Origin: Pyxidicoccus trucidator
GTDB taxonomy: Bacteria; Myxococcota; Myxococcia; Myxococcales; Myxococcaceae
NCBI RefSeq assembly: GCF_010894435.1
Contig: NZ_JAAIXZ010000031.1
Span: 1 to 64,000 of the forward strand
Direction: 5' to 3'
DNA length: 64,000 bases
The first letter of the stretch is position 1. The number at the start of each line of letters is the position of its first letter. The position numbers and the translations under genes are program-made. The notes under the pieces are model-generated. The model was not told where the DNA came from. It worked only from the letters and a program-made list of their open reading frames with translations, and did no database searches. Positions 47,484 through 56,558 of this stretch are shown here, one piece after another.

Positions 47484-47516
47484 AGCCGCGAGAGGCACCG
47501 AGGAGGGCCGTTGGGC

Positions 47517-47864
47517 ATGAAGCGGATGATGGCCTGCGGGGCGATGCTGCTGTCACTGACGGGATGTTTCCGGATGAGCGTGCGCTCCGGCGCGCCGCGC
47601 GCGGGCGGCGTGGAGGAGCAGACCGGCGTGAGCCTGGCGTACGGCCTGACGACGACCAACGTGGCGGCGGCGGAGTGCCCGAATGGCCTGTCCCGGGTGG
47701 ACGTGTACTGGCCCGTCTGGGGCCCCGTCGTGTACTTCTTCACCTTCGGCATCGTCGCGCCGCTGCGCGCCGAGTACGTGTGCGCGGAGGGCCGCGGCGG
47801 CGCGGCCCCGTACTCCGAGGAGACGCCCGCCGGGGACGTGCCGCCGTCCCATCCGCCGCTCTGA
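47517..47864 (+). CDS. Bor-like small lipoprotein
   Basis: 115 residues. Lipoprotein signal MKRMMACGAMLLSLTGC (lipid Cys17). The mature part has the layout of the lambda Bor family: a first Cys (AAAECPNG), then hydrophobic FFTFGIVAPLRAEYVC, close to the LGFITLGIYTPLEARVYC of lambda Bor. Bor is an outer-membrane lipoprotein made by lambda lysogens and linked to serum survival; here it is chromosomal with no prophage genes nearby. Shine-Dalgarno GAGGAGGG lies about 9 bp before the ATG. Similarity is by eye, so family membership is probable rather than certain. Confidence 0.7.
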   Translation: MKRMMACGAMLLSLTGCFRMSVRSGAPRAGGVEEQTGVSLAYGLTTTNVAAAECPNGLSRVDVYWPVWGPVVYFFTFGIVAPLRAEYVCAEGRGGAAPYSEETPAGDVPPSHPPL

Positions 47865-47880
47865 GCCGCCGGGCGCCGTG

Positions 47881-47972
47881 AAAAAGGACGAGGCGGCGGG
47901 GAGGGCTCCCACGCCGCCTCGAAGTCACTTCATGCGCATGCCACCGGGTGGCGGTGCCTGACGGGCACCGCC
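47881..47972 (-). terminator. Double-hairpin terminator of the OPT gene (bidirectional)
   Basis: Two perfect 9-bp stems stand in a row: GGCGGTGCC/GGCACCGCC (47950-47972) and GAGGCGGCG/CGCCGCCTC (47890-47920). On the minus strand the second is followed by GTCC and TTTTT (47885-47881), a classical intrinsic terminator for the OPT gene. The convergent Bor-like gene ends at 47864, so both sides may use it. Confidence 0.75.
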
Positions 47973-47985
47973 GCCGGGGCGGGCG

Positions 47986-50463
47986 TCAGGCGCCCTTCTG
48001 CGGAGGCAGAGCCACCGCGGCGCTCTGCCCCCGGAGGGCGGAGCGCAGCAGGAAGAAGGTGAGGCCGCCGAAGAAGAGCAGGCCCCAGAGGTTGGACCAG
48101 AGGGGGTGTGCCAGCTCGCTCTCGCCCACCGTGTTGAGGAAGCCGCCCAGGGCGCCCTGGTGGCCCAGCGCGGCCGGCAGGTTGAGGGCGCGGGTGCCGG
48201 CGCCGTCGGTGGCAATCTCCAGGAAGGCGATGAGCACGCCGGCGATGGAGCCACCGGCGATGTAGCCGGAGGACAGCAGGGTGCCCGGGGAGAACTCGGA
48301 CTCGGCCGCCGAGCCGCCGCGCACGCGGTCCACCAGGTAGCGCACCATGCCGCCCACGAAGAGCGGGGCGCTGCTGCTGATGGGCAGGTACACGCCGACG
48401 GCGAAGGGCAGGGCGGACACGCCGCACAGCTCCAGCATCAGCGCGATGAAGACGCCCAGGAGCACCAGGTCCCACGGCAGCCGCTGGGTGAGGATGCCGT
48501 CGATGATGAGCGCGAAGAGCTGCGCCTTGGGGGCGGAGTAGCGGGTGAGGGCCTGGCCCTCGTACACGCTGACGCGGCCGCCGATGCCCGGGTCCACCAC
48601 GTATTGAATCGTGCCGGCCTCGTCGACGAGGTACTTGCCCGCGGGCACCGGCGTGTCCGCGCCGCGCACGAAGCCTTCCTTGTACGTGCGCTGGGGGCCC
48701 GCCGTGACGGCGCCCAGGTCCGCCACCTTCACCTGCGCCCCGCTCTGCGGGCTCAGCGTCACGCCGGCCACGTCCTGCGCCGTCACCTCGCGCCAGCTGC
48801 GCAGCTCCAGCGCGCCGTCCGGCTGCGTGTTCAGCTCGTAGCCCTGTGCCCAGACGGCCTTGCGCAGCGCCGCCGCGTCCAGGCCGCGCGACGCCAGCGC
48901 CTCGCGGGACACCTGCCAGGGGAAGGTGTACTGGGAGCGCGTCTCCTGCGTCATCTCGGAGAGCTGCACGCCCGGGTGCGGCTCGGGGATGGTGACGGTG
49001 GCGCCGCGGTTGAGCGTCACCAGCACCAGGCCGATGAACATGGCGCTGGTCAGCACGCCGACGAACAGGGCCACCTGCTGCTTGCGGGGCGTGCCGCCCA
49101 CGAGGAAGGCCGTCTTGAGGTCCTGCGCGGTGGTGCCGCCGTTGGACGCGGCGATGCCGACGATGGCCGCCGTGGTGAGCGCCATGAAGCGGTCCTCGGA
49201 GGACGTCCACCCCAGCAGCAGGTACACGAGGCAGGTGACGAGCAGCGTGGCCACCACCATGCCGGAGATGGGGTTGGACGAGCTGCCAATCTCACCCGTG
49301 ATTCGCGCGCTCACCGTCACGAAGAAGAAGCCGAAGATGATGATGAGGATGGCGGAGATGAAGTTGACCTCCAGCGGCGGCGCCAGCCAGATGGCCAGCA
49401 CCAGCAGCAGGCTGCCCACGAGCACCACGGTGATGGGCAGGTCCTGCTCGGTGCGCAGCTGCACCAGCGCGGCGCCCTGGTTGCGCGAGGCCCGGAGCGT
49501 CGCCACGCTGCGCTGGAAGGCGCCGATGATGGTGGGCATGGAGCGGATGAGGCTGATGAGGCCGCCCGTGGCCACCGCGCCCGCGCCGATGTAGAGCACG
49601 TACGCGTTGCGAATCTGGTCCGGCGACATGTCCCGGATGAGCTGCCCGTTGTGCACCAGCAACGGCGTGTCCAGCCCGCTGCCGAAGAAGGAGATGGCGG
49701 GGATGAGGATGAGGTAGCTCAGCACGCCACCGGCGAAGGTGATGGACGCCACGCGCGGGCCGATGATGTAGCCCACGCCCAGCAGCTCCGGGCTCACCTC
49801 GGTGGACAGCGTGGCGCTCTTCAGGCCCTTGAGGGGCGTGCTCAGCACCTCGCGGAACAGCTTCATGCCCGAGTAGGCGAACTTGTAGATGCCGCCCACC
49901 AGGAAGCCGATGATGACCGTGCGCGCGTTGGTGCCGCCCTGCTCGCCGACGATGAGCACGTCCGCGCTGGCGGTGCCCTCCGGGTAGGGGAGCCTGCCGT
50001 GCTCCTGGACGATGAGGCCCTGGCGCAGCGGAATCATCATCAGCACGCCGAGCACGCCGCCCAGCGCCGCCGTGAGGAAGGCGTGGGTGAGGCTGATGTC
50101 GTAGCCCAGCAGGAGCAGCGCGGGGAGCGCCGCCGCCACGCCGAACGCGAGGGACTCGCCGGCCGAGCCCGTCGTCTGGACGATGGTGTTCTCCAGGATG
50201 TTGGAGCTGCCCAGCGCCCGGAAGAAGGCGATGGAGAGCACCGCCACCGGAATGGACGCGGACACCGTGAGGCCGACCTTGATGGCCAGGTACACGGAAG
50301 ACGCCGCGAACACGATGCCCAGGACCGAGCCGAGCAGCAGCCCGCGAAGGGTCATCTCCAGGGGCGACTTGTCCGCGGGGATGTACGGGCGATGGGTGTG
50401 GGCGGAGTGCGTCTCCGCGACAGGGACGCGGTCGTCGACGACCGGCGGGTTTCCGTGGGCCAA
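47986..50463 (-). CDS. OPT-family oligopeptide/metal-chelate transporter
   Basis: 825 residues with about 14-16 membrane segments. The start region HRPYIPADKSPLEMTLRGLLLG and the early NILENTIVQTTGSAGESLAFG block are characteristic of prokaryotic OPT proteins, which import peptides or metal complexes by proton coupling. A large soluble insertion (about 540-650, DLGAVTAGPQRTYKEG) breaks the membrane domain. TTG at 50463 is chosen as start because a perfect AAGGAG sits 8 bp upstream. A longer frame from TTG 50544 would begin inside the sigma-gene terminator hairpin. Free-standing gene ending at a strong double hairpin. Confidence 0.88.
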   Translation of the reverse strand: MAHGNPPVVDDRVPVAETHSAHTHRPYIPADKSPLEMTLRGLLLGSVLGIVFAASSVYLAIKVGLTVSASIPVAVLSIAFFRALGSSNILENTIVQTTGSAGESLAFGVAAALPALLLLGYDISLTHAFLTAALGGVLGVLMMIPLRQGLIVQEHGRLPYPEGTASADVLIVGEQGGTNARTVIIGFLVGGIYKFAYSGMKLFREVLSTPLKGLKSATLSTEVSPELLGVGYIIGPRVASITFAGGVLSYLILIPAISFFGSGLDTPLLVHNGQLIRDMSPDQIRNAYVLYIGAGAVATGGLISLIRSMPTIIGAFQRSVATLRASRNQGAALVQLRTEQDLPITVVLVGSLLLVLAIWLAPPLEVNFISAILIIIFGFFFVTVSARITGEIGSSSNPISGMVVATLLVTCLVYLLLGWTSSEDRFMALTTAAIVGIAASNGGTTAQDLKTAFLVGGTPRKQQVALFVGVLTSAMFIGLVLVTLNRGATVTIPEPHPGVQLSEMTQETRSQYTFPWQVSREALASRGLDAAALRKAVWAQGYELNTQPDGALELRSWREVTAQDVAGVTLSPQSGAQVKVADLGAVTAGPQRTYKEGFVRGADTPVPAGKYLVDEAGTIQYVVDPGIGGRVSVYEGQALTRYSAPKAQLFALIIDGILTQRLPWDLVLLGVFIALMLELCGVSALPFAVGVYLPISSSAPLFVGGMVRYLVDRVRGGSAAESEFSPGTLLSSGYIAGGSIAGVLIAFLEIATDGAGTRALNLPAALGHQGALGGFLNTVGESELAHPLWSNLWGLLFFGGLTFFLLRSALRGQSAAVALPPQKGA

Positions 50464-50543
50464 GCGTGCGGCTCCTTCACGATGGGAACGGCGCCCTTCT
50501 AGCAGGGAGCCGAGCCCTCGTGAAACAGCGCGCTCAAATGACA

Positions 50544-50574
50544 AGCGCCTCCGCCCGGGTGGGGCGGAGGCGCT
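50544..50574 (-). terminator. Strong hairpin terminator after the sigma factor gene
   Basis: AGCGCCTCCGCCC and GGGCGGAGGCGCT form a perfect 13-bp stem with a 5-nt loop, about 50 bp past the sigma stop. On the minus strand it is followed by TTGTCATTTG, a weak T-rich tail. Confidence 0.65.
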
Positions 50575-50624
50575 GGAGAAGGGGCCGGAAGACCGGGCTG
50601 CCGACCCGCCGCGTCAGGCGCGGC

Positions 50625-51515
<891 letters not shown>

Positions 51516-51603
51516 GGATGGTGTCTCCCGACGGGGGCCTCACTCTGGGGAGGCCTGGAAAAAAGTGTTCGGACCGCCTGACAACTTGACGAGAAGGGCC
51601 TTG

Positions 51604-51619
51604 AGCAACGGCGGTGCCA
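51604..51619 (-). promoter_or_regulatory. Sigma-54 promoter of the sigma factor gene
   Basis: On the minus strand the sequence reads TGGCAC-CGCCG-TTGCT, an exact match to the -24/-12 consensus TGGCAC-N5-TTGC with the required 10-bp GG-to-GC spacing. The expected start is near 51593, leaving a leader of roughly 78 nt before the ATG at 51515. Confidence 0.85.
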
Positions 51620-51694
51620 ACTGGCTGTTTTCCGTCTTCCCCAATGTCTGCGGGGGGTTGGCGATGCCTGACCGCGTGTACAAGGCGGGAAAGC

Positions 51695-51707
51695 TGTAAC
51701 CGTTACA
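51695..51707. promoter_or_regulatory. Enhancer-like palindrome upstream of the sigma-54 promoter
   Basis: TGTAAC-C-GTTACA is a perfect 13-bp palindrome centred about 108 bp upstream of the expected start site, the usual position for an upstream activating site bound by a sigma-54 activator. Only one copy was seen. Confidence 0.55.
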
Positions 51708-51843
51708 TCTCCCCTGGTGGGAGCCCTCGAAAACCGAGCGGTAGGAAGTTCAGAGCAATCCGCAAGAGGCCTCCCGCGTGTGGCCCGGCCCTGTCTGCCC
51801 GGGCGACGGAAAAGGCGTAACGACGCTGCCTGCCAATGACAGG

Positions 51844-51861
51844 CGCGTTTTGAAAAACGCG
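51844..51861 (-). terminator. Hairpin after the transglutaminase operon
   Basis: CGCGTTTT and AAAACGCG are perfectly complementary across a 2-nt centre (a 7-bp stem with a TGAA-type loop is more realistic). A second small stem, GAGGCC/GGCCTC at 51886-51901, stands between it and the stop codon at 51907. No long U-tract follows. Confidence 0.45.
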
Positions 51862-51906
51862 ACGGGACGCCCGGGGAGGGAGCAGGAGGCCGAGGGGCCT
51901 CGGTAC

Positions 51907-53961
51907 TCAGGAGGCGCGGCGTGCGCGCGGCGTGCGGCTCTCGTCGGCGGCGCGACGGGCCTCGTCGGCGACGGCGCGCTTGAGTGTCGCGAGGAGCACG
52001 GCCGCCTCGCCCTGCCGCAGGGGGCGGCCGCCGAAGCGGGCCTCCAGATAGCGGCGGGTGATGGGGCTCAGGGCAGGGGAGAGCGGATGGCCCTCGCGCG
52101 TGAGCCGCGCATCCAGGTCCTCCAGCGTCTCGCCCTCGGGGCGCTCGAGGCGTGCGGAGGCGAGCTGGGCCTCCACGGCGTCCACGAAGCGCGTGGCCTC
52201 ATGCGGGCGCTCGCGGTCGAGGAAGCGGGCGAGCACTCGCCAGGCCGCATAGGCCACCATGCCGGCGACCAGCGCGGCGGCCCAGGCGCGCAGCGGGGGC
52301 AGGCGGCTCGGCTTCTCCTCTCCGGTCCGGGAGCGCGGCGGGCGGACGAGTGCCCGCGCCACGTCCATCTGGTCCCGGAAGGAGTAGTCGACGACGGCGC
52401 TGCGCCAGCCCGCCTCCATCGCCTCGTAGAGGGCAAGCAACCGCTGGAGGACGACGGAGGACTGGCTGGCGCGGTGGGAGGGCGGAGTCGCATCCACGGT
52501 GACGAAGCCGCGCCCCGGCACCAGTACGTGCGTCCAGGCATGCGCGTCGCCCGCGCGGACGATGTAGCCACCCGCCACGCGCTCGCCGCCGAAGAAGCCG
52601 GTGGCCAGCCGCGCGCGGATGCCCTGCGTGCGCAGCATCAGCGTGAGGGCGGTGGCGAAGTGCTCGCAGTGCCCCGCCTTGCGCTCGAAGAGGAAGTCGG
52701 CGAGCGGGTCTTCCACGTCCCCGCTCAGCTCCAGCGTGTATGCGTGCTCCCGTTGCAGCCAGTCGGCCAGCTTCCGCGCGGCGGCCAGCGGCTCGCGCTC
52801 GCCGTTCAGCACCCGTGCGGCCGTCTGCCCGACGCGGGCATCTATCGCCTCCGGCAGCGTCAGCAGCGCGTCCTGCTCATCGGCAGGGAGGTCCTCGAAC
52901 TTGTCGCCGCTGCCGCCGGGCGGCAGGCTGTAGGCCTCGTAGGTGTACGAGGTGGCGGGGTCCAGGAAGCGCACCTCGCCGCCGCCCATCTCCTGCAGGG
53001 TGATGCGCCGGCTTCCCGTCTGTGTATGGGCCGCCGCGTTGCCCAGCCTTGCGGGCGACTCCAGCGCCACCGCCGTCCGGGCTCCGTAGGCGGGCAGCAG
53101 CTCCATGCGCTGGTGGACGAGGCCCTCGGCGCCGGGGCGCAGCGTCACCATGAAGAGCCTTCCGCGAGGCGGGCGGCCCACGCTCGTCCACTCCTGACCA
53201 TCGAAGATGTCGTAGGTGCGGCCCAGCCAGTACGCGTCCAGGTACTCCTTCCCGGGGTCCGGGGAGAGGGTGGAGCGCAGGACGATGCGGGGGTTGCCCT
53301 TGATGGTGCCCGCGCCGCCCAGCCGCACGGTGTCGGAGAAGCCGGTGGTGGCAGCGCCCAGGCCCGGCGAGGTGCGGGGGCCCATCATGTTCCAGTTGAG
53401 ACGCGGGAAGAGGATGAAGAAGGCCACCGCGCCGGCCACCGCGAAGAGCAGCCCCTTCGCCAGCGGGCGCATCACCTCGCGCACCGGCATGGGCTCGCCC
53501 TCCGGCACCGCCGCCTCCACCACGCCCAGCGCCAGCGACAGGCTGGACAGCACGCTGAAGGCCACCAGGAAGAAGCCGTAGACGAGCTCGCCGGACAGGG
53601 CCGCGCCGCCCGCCACCATCAGCAGCCCGGACAGGTGCACCTGTCCGTCGGTGGCCGGCTCGGGCGCGGACAGCAGGCGGTGCGCGGAGATGAGCCCCGC
53701 GAAGCCGCACGCCGCCACCACGAGGTTGAGCGCGCCGGCCAGGACGTTCATGCCCAGCACCACCGCCGCCACCAGCAGCAGCAGCGCGGTGAGCTTCGCC
53801 CTCCTCGCGAACAGCCGCCACCCGGCGAGCGCGCATACCAGCGCCAGCCCGTACAGCGCGAGCGTCCACGCCGGCAACTGCCCGGACACCGCCATGGAGG
53901 CGAAGGCGGCGCCGGAGCCCAGGTCCCTCAGCACCAGCCGCAGCCGCGAGCCCTGCCTCAT
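51907..53961 (-). CDS. Membrane-anchored transglutaminase-like protein (TgpA type)
   Basis: 684 residues. An N-terminal block of six or so membrane helices (about 15-190) precedes a large periplasmic domain with a transglutaminase core: catalytic Cys in KAGHCEHFATAL, His in DAHAWTHV, Asp in VTVDATPP. One more helix follows (AWAAALVAGMVAYAAW), then a cytoplasmic tail with a DUF4129-like look. Last gene of the moxR-DUF58-TgpA operon; its ATG overlaps the DUF58 stop (ATGA), which sets the start at 53961 rather than an upstream frame extension. These operons are linked to envelope maintenance; the substrate is unknown. Confidence 0.88.
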   Translation of the reverse strand: MRQGSRLRLVLRDLGSGAAFASMAVSGQLPAWTLALYGLALVCALAGWRLFARRAKLTALLLLVAAVVLGMNVLAGALNLVVAACGFAGLISAHRLLSAPEPATDGQVHLSGLLMVAGGAALSGELVYGFFLVAFSVLSSLSLALGVVEAAVPEGEPMPVREVMRPLAKGLLFAVAGAVAFFILFPRLNWNMMGPRTSPGLGAATTGFSDTVRLGGAGTIKGNPRIVLRSTLSPDPGKEYLDAYWLGRTYDIFDGQEWTSVGRPPRGRLFMVTLRPGAEGLVHQRMELLPAYGARTAVALESPARLGNAAAHTQTGSRRITLQEMGGGEVRFLDPATSYTYEAYSLPPGGSGDKFEDLPADEQDALLTLPEAIDARVGQTAARVLNGEREPLAAARKLADWLQREHAYTLELSGDVEDPLADFLFERKAGHCEHFATALTLMLRTQGIRARLATGFFGGERVAGGYIVRAGDAHAWTHVLVPGRGFVTVDATPPSHRASQSSVVLQRLLALYEAMEAGWRSAVVDYSFRDQMDVARALVRPPRSRTGEEKPSRLPPLRAWAAALVAGMVAYAAWRVLARFLDRERPHEATRFVDAVEAQLASARLERPEGETLEDLDARLTREGHPLSPALSPITRRYLEARFGGRPLRQGEAAVLLATLKRAVADEARRAADESRTPRARRAS

Positions 53962-54926
53962 GCCGCCTCCTCTTCGCCTCGGGGCCCCTCGTGGCCCAGC
54001 CACGCCAGGGTCCGGAGGACGCGGCGCTCCTGCGCGCTGCCCGCGGCCGGACGCAGACGGCCGTCCGCCGTGTCCAGCCCCACCTCGTGGCCCTCCTCGA
54101 TGAGGCGGTGGGCCAGCGCGGCCACCTCCTCGCAGCGGCGCTCCAGCGCGTCGCCCTCGAGCCCGGCCGCCACCGCCAGCACCCAGGTGCGCCGCTCCTC
54201 GCGCTCGCGCTCCACGCGCAGCAGCTTCCCCAGGGCGGCGCTCTTCTTCCAGTGGATGCGGCGCGCGTCCTCGCCCTGCATCAGCTCGCGCAGGCCGGAC
54301 ACGTCGCCGGTGCCGTCGTTGCGGCGCGGGTTGCCGGCGTCACCCACCGGGCCGCGCTCCGCCTCGCCCGGGTCCTGGCAGGCATAGCCGCGCCGCGGGT
54401 ACACGAGCAGCGTGCCCTCCAGCGGGAAGACGCGCGTCTTGGCGAACAGGCCCAGCGGCCACGTCGTCGTCACGCGCACGCCCGTCAGCAGCACCGGGCC
54501 CCGCTGGGGCGCGGTGAGGTCCGCCCGCACCACGTGGTCCACGCCCGCGCGCAGGTAGCCCACGCCGCCCTCGCCCGTCAGCGGCGAGTCCGCCTCCGCC
54601 AGCGTGAGGGCGAAGCCATGGCCCCGCTTCTTCGAGAGGGCCCAGCGGAAGGCGAAGGGCTCCGCCGCGAAGGCCGCGTCGGTGCCCACGCGCCGCACGG
54701 ACAAGTCGCGGATGCAGCGCTCGGACAGCACGCCCGACACCACCACCATGCTGAGCAGCAGGCCCAGCAGCAGGTAGAGCAGGTTGTTGCCGGTGTTGAG
54801 GGCGCCCAGGCCCACGCCGAACGTCACCACCAGGTACGTGCGGCCGATGCGCGTCACCTTGAGGGTGCGCGGTGGCCGGAGCCGGGCGCGGAGCCAGGCC
54901 CACCACGGCTTGCGGCGGAGCTTCAC
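53958..54926 (-). CDS. DUF58 family protein
   Basis: 322 residues. Two N-terminal membrane helices (TYLVVTFGVGLGALNTG and LLYLLLGLLLSMVVVSG) precede a soluble region with the DUF58 signature RELMQGEDARRIHWKKSAAL and a vWA-like C-terminus. The GTG start overlaps the MoxR stop (GTGA) and the gene overlaps the transglutaminase start, so all three are translationally coupled. A longer frame to 55088 runs inside moxR and is rejected. DUF58 proteins accompany MoxR ATPases; molecular role unknown. Confidence 0.88.
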   Translation of the reverse strand: MKLRRKPWWAWLRARLRPPRTLKVTRIGRTYLVVTFGVGLGALNTGNNLLYLLLGLLLSMVVVSGVLSERCIRDLSVRRVGTDAAFAAEPFAFRWALSKKRGHGFALTLAEADSPLTGEGGVGYLRAGVDHVVRADLTAPQRGPVLLTGVRVTTTWPLGLFAKTRVFPLEGTLLVYPRRGYACQDPGEAERGPVGDAGNPRRNDGTGDVSGLRELMQGEDARRIHWKKSAALGKLLRVEREREERRTWVLAVAAGLEGDALERRCEEVAALAHRLIEEGHEVGLDTADGRLRPAAGSAQERRVLRTLAWLGHEGPRGEEEAA

Positions 54927-55903
54927 CGGGGCGCCGGGACCTTTCGGGCGATCTCCTCCAGAAGATGCGCCGCCTCGTCCCGCGCCGTCACGCCCTGCAC
55001 GGCGCTGCGCAGCAGCACGCGGTGCGCCCAGCAGGGCACCAGCACCGCGCGCACGTCGCCCGGCGTCACGAAGTCCCGGGCCTCCCACAGCGCCTGCGCC
55101 CGCGCCGCGGCGCCCAGCGCCAGCACCGCGCGGGTGGACGCGCCACGCTCGATGTCGCCGTGCTGGCGGGTGGCCGTGGCCAGCCGCACCACGAACTCCG
55201 CCACCGCCGCGTCCAGCTTCAGCTCCGCGGCCAGGGCGCGCAGGGAGGCGACCTCCTCGGGGCCGGATACCCCCTCCACCGCGTCCAGGGCCGGGGCGCC
55301 GCCGCGCGTGGCCAGCAGGCGCGCCTCCACCTCGGGGGCGGGGTGGCCCAGCGACATGCGCACCATGAAGCGGTCCAGCTGCGAGTCCGGCAGCGGGTAG
55401 GTGCCGGAGAAGTCCACCGGGTTCTGCGTGGCCACCACCGTGAAGGGCGGGGGCAGGGGGTACGTCGCGCCGTCCAGCGACACCTGGCCCTGGGCCATGG
55501 CCTCCAGCAGCGCGGACTGGGTGCGCGGCGGGGCGCGGTTCAGCTCATCCGCCAGCACCAGCTGACGGAAGAGGGGACCGGGGCGGAACTGGAAGGTGGC
55601 GGACTGCGCGTGGAAGACCTGGGCGCCGAGGATGTCGGCGGGCATCAGGTCCGCGGTGAACTGGACGCGCGAGAAGCTCAAGCCACAGGCCCGGGCCAGG
55701 GCCTCGGCGAGTGTCGTCTTGCCCACACCTGGCACGTCCTCCAGGAGGAGGTGCCCTCCGGCAACCACGCACGTCACGACGAGCTGGGCCTGGGCCTCCT
55801 TGCCCTGGACCGCGCGACCCAGCTGGGTGGCGATCCGTTCCATCGCCGAGCGCGCGGAGGCAGGAGAGGGGACGGGGGACAGGACGCGGGCAGGCTGATT
55901 CAT
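54923..55903 (-). CDS. MoxR-family AAA+ ATPase
   Basis: 326 residues. Walker A DVPGVGKTT (residues 56-64), Walker B LVLADELNRAPPRTQSALLE, sensor 1 VVATQNP and the arginine-finger/sensor region LPDSQLDRFM, all typical of MoxR ATPases. They act as chaperones that insert cofactors or assemble complexes, usually working with vWA-domain partners such as the DUF58 protein. First gene of a three-gene operon. ATG at 55903 is chosen; the frame runs further upstream but without a domain. The STAS gene ends 97 bp upstream on the same strand and may be co-transcribed. Confidence 0.93.
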   Translation of the reverse strand: MNQPARVLSPVPSPASARSAMERIATQLGRAVQGKEAQAQLVVTCVVAGGHLLLEDVPGVGKTTLAEALARACGLSFSRVQFTADLMPADILGAQVFHAQSATFQFRPGPLFRQLVLADELNRAPPRTQSALLEAMAQGQVSLDGATYPLPPPFTVVATQNPVDFSGTYPLPDSQLDRFMVRMSLGHPAPEVEARLLATRGGAPALDAVEGVSGPEEVASLRALAAELKLDAAVAEFVVRLATATRQHGDIERGASTRAVLALGAAARAQALWEARDFVTPGDVRAVLVPCWAHRVLLRSAVQGVTARDEAAHLLEEIARKVPAPR

Positions 55904-56000
55904 CTGCCGCCACTCTAGCCGAGTCCCTCCGGGGCCGGCACACCCGATCGCCGGGCGTCCCGCCGGGGACGCCTGCCTGCCCACCGGGTGGGAGGACTGC

Positions 56001-56324
56001 TCACGCCGAGAGGATGTCCTCGGGCGTGTAGTACGCGCGACGCTGGGACGGAGCCGCGCCCACGCCGAAGTACCGGAACATCCGCTCATGGTGCGTGGCG
56101 AGTCCGCGCAGCTGCACGGGCCGCTCCACCAGGTTCCTCGTCAACACGCCGACCGCGCTGTCCTTGAACTCCCGCAGGTGCGTGAAGTCCAGCACGACCT
56201 CGCGACCGCTCAGCCCTTCCAGGGAGGTACGCACTTCCTGCGCCGTCCTGCCGTCCAGGATGCCTTCCAGACGAAGGGTGACACAACCTGCGACTTCCTC
56301 ACGGTGGATCTGTAGCCCCGCCAT
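56001..56324 (-). CDS. STAS-domain protein (anti-anti-sigma-like)
   Basis: 107 residues, a single STAS domain. The conserved loop reads VVLDFTHLREFKDSAVGVL, with Ser56 at the position phosphorylated in SpoIIAA. The C-terminal helix extends to FGVGAAPSQRRAYYTPEDIL. Such proteins toggle anti-sigma or other kinase-regulated partners; no anti-sigma gene is nearby, and the sigma factor at 50.6 kb is not of the class usually controlled this way. Shine-Dalgarno GGGAG, about 9 bp before the ATG. A structured element lies upstream (56386-56455). Confidence 0.85.
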   Translation of the reverse strand: MAGLQIHREEVAGCVTLRLEGILDGRTAQEVRTSLEGLSGREVVLDFTHLREFKDSAVGVLTRNLVERPVQLRGLATHHERMFRYFGVGAAPSQRRAYYTPEDILSA

Positions 56325-56385
56325 CGCTGTGCTCTCCCAAATAGATGCTGTGTGCACGATGTGCCGTTGAGCTGGGCACTGGGGC

Positions 56386-56455
56386 TGAGAGCACGCCCCG
56401 GGCCACCCCGTGGCCCGGTGGTTCCACGCGTCAGACAACCCGTGGAGTGCTCTCA
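56386..56455. ncRNA. Candidate 70-nt three-way-junction RNA or control element
   Basis: Perfect 9-bp outer arms TGAGAGCAC (56386-56394) and GTGCTCTCA (56447-56455) enclose two further hairpins: CCGGGCCA/TGGCCCGG (56398-56418, 5-nt loop) and CCACG/CGTGG (56424-56445). The nesting would fold into a compact three-way junction on either strand. It lies 62 bp upstream of the STAS start, so it may be its leader, a small RNA or a riboregulator. No tRNA features (anticodon arm geometry, T-loop, CCA). Confidence 0.4.
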
Positions 56456-56525
56456 ACCGGGCGCACACACTGCACCTGCCGCCCTGGAAGGTCATCCCCC
56501 CCTTGGGCAACTTTCACGCGACTGT

Positions 56526-56554
56526 CAGGCAACAGGCCTACTGCCTGTTGCCTG
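56526..56554 (-). terminator. Terminator hairpin of the small lytic transglycosylase gene
   Basis: CAGGCAACAGGC pairs perfectly (12 bp) with GCCTGTTGCCTG around a 5-nt loop, starting 4 bp after the stop codon on the minus strand. No U-tract follows. Confidence 0.6.
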
Positions 56555-56558
56555 GTCA

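Larger units (their letters stand above)
51516..51906. other. 391-bp intergenic control region
   Basis: Between the sigma gene start and the transglutaminase gene end. No gene is seen. It contains the sigma-54 promoter and palindrome listed here and two hairpins at the transglutaminase side. A short forward frame (51451-51699) overlaps the sigma gene and promoter and is not considered real. Confidence 0.7.

Noticed and set aside
47517..47864. Prophage remnant suggested by the Bor-like gene
   Set aside because: No integrase, capsid, lysis or repressor genes are in the flanks, and base composition does not change.
50464..50544. Longer N-terminus of the OPT transporter from TTG 50544
   Set aside because: That start lies inside the sigma-gene terminator hairpin and lacks a Shine-Dalgarno, whereas TTG 50463 has AAGGAG 8 bp upstream.
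54927..55088. Upstream extension of the DUF58 frame
   Set aside because: It lies within moxR, is Gly/Arg/Ala-rich, and the GTGA overlap at 54923-54926 gives a natural coupled start.
56386..56455. Retron msr-msd (msDNA) locus, common in myxobacteria
   Set aside because: No reverse transcriptase gene is adjacent, and the element is only 70 nt with the wrong arrangement of inverted repeats.
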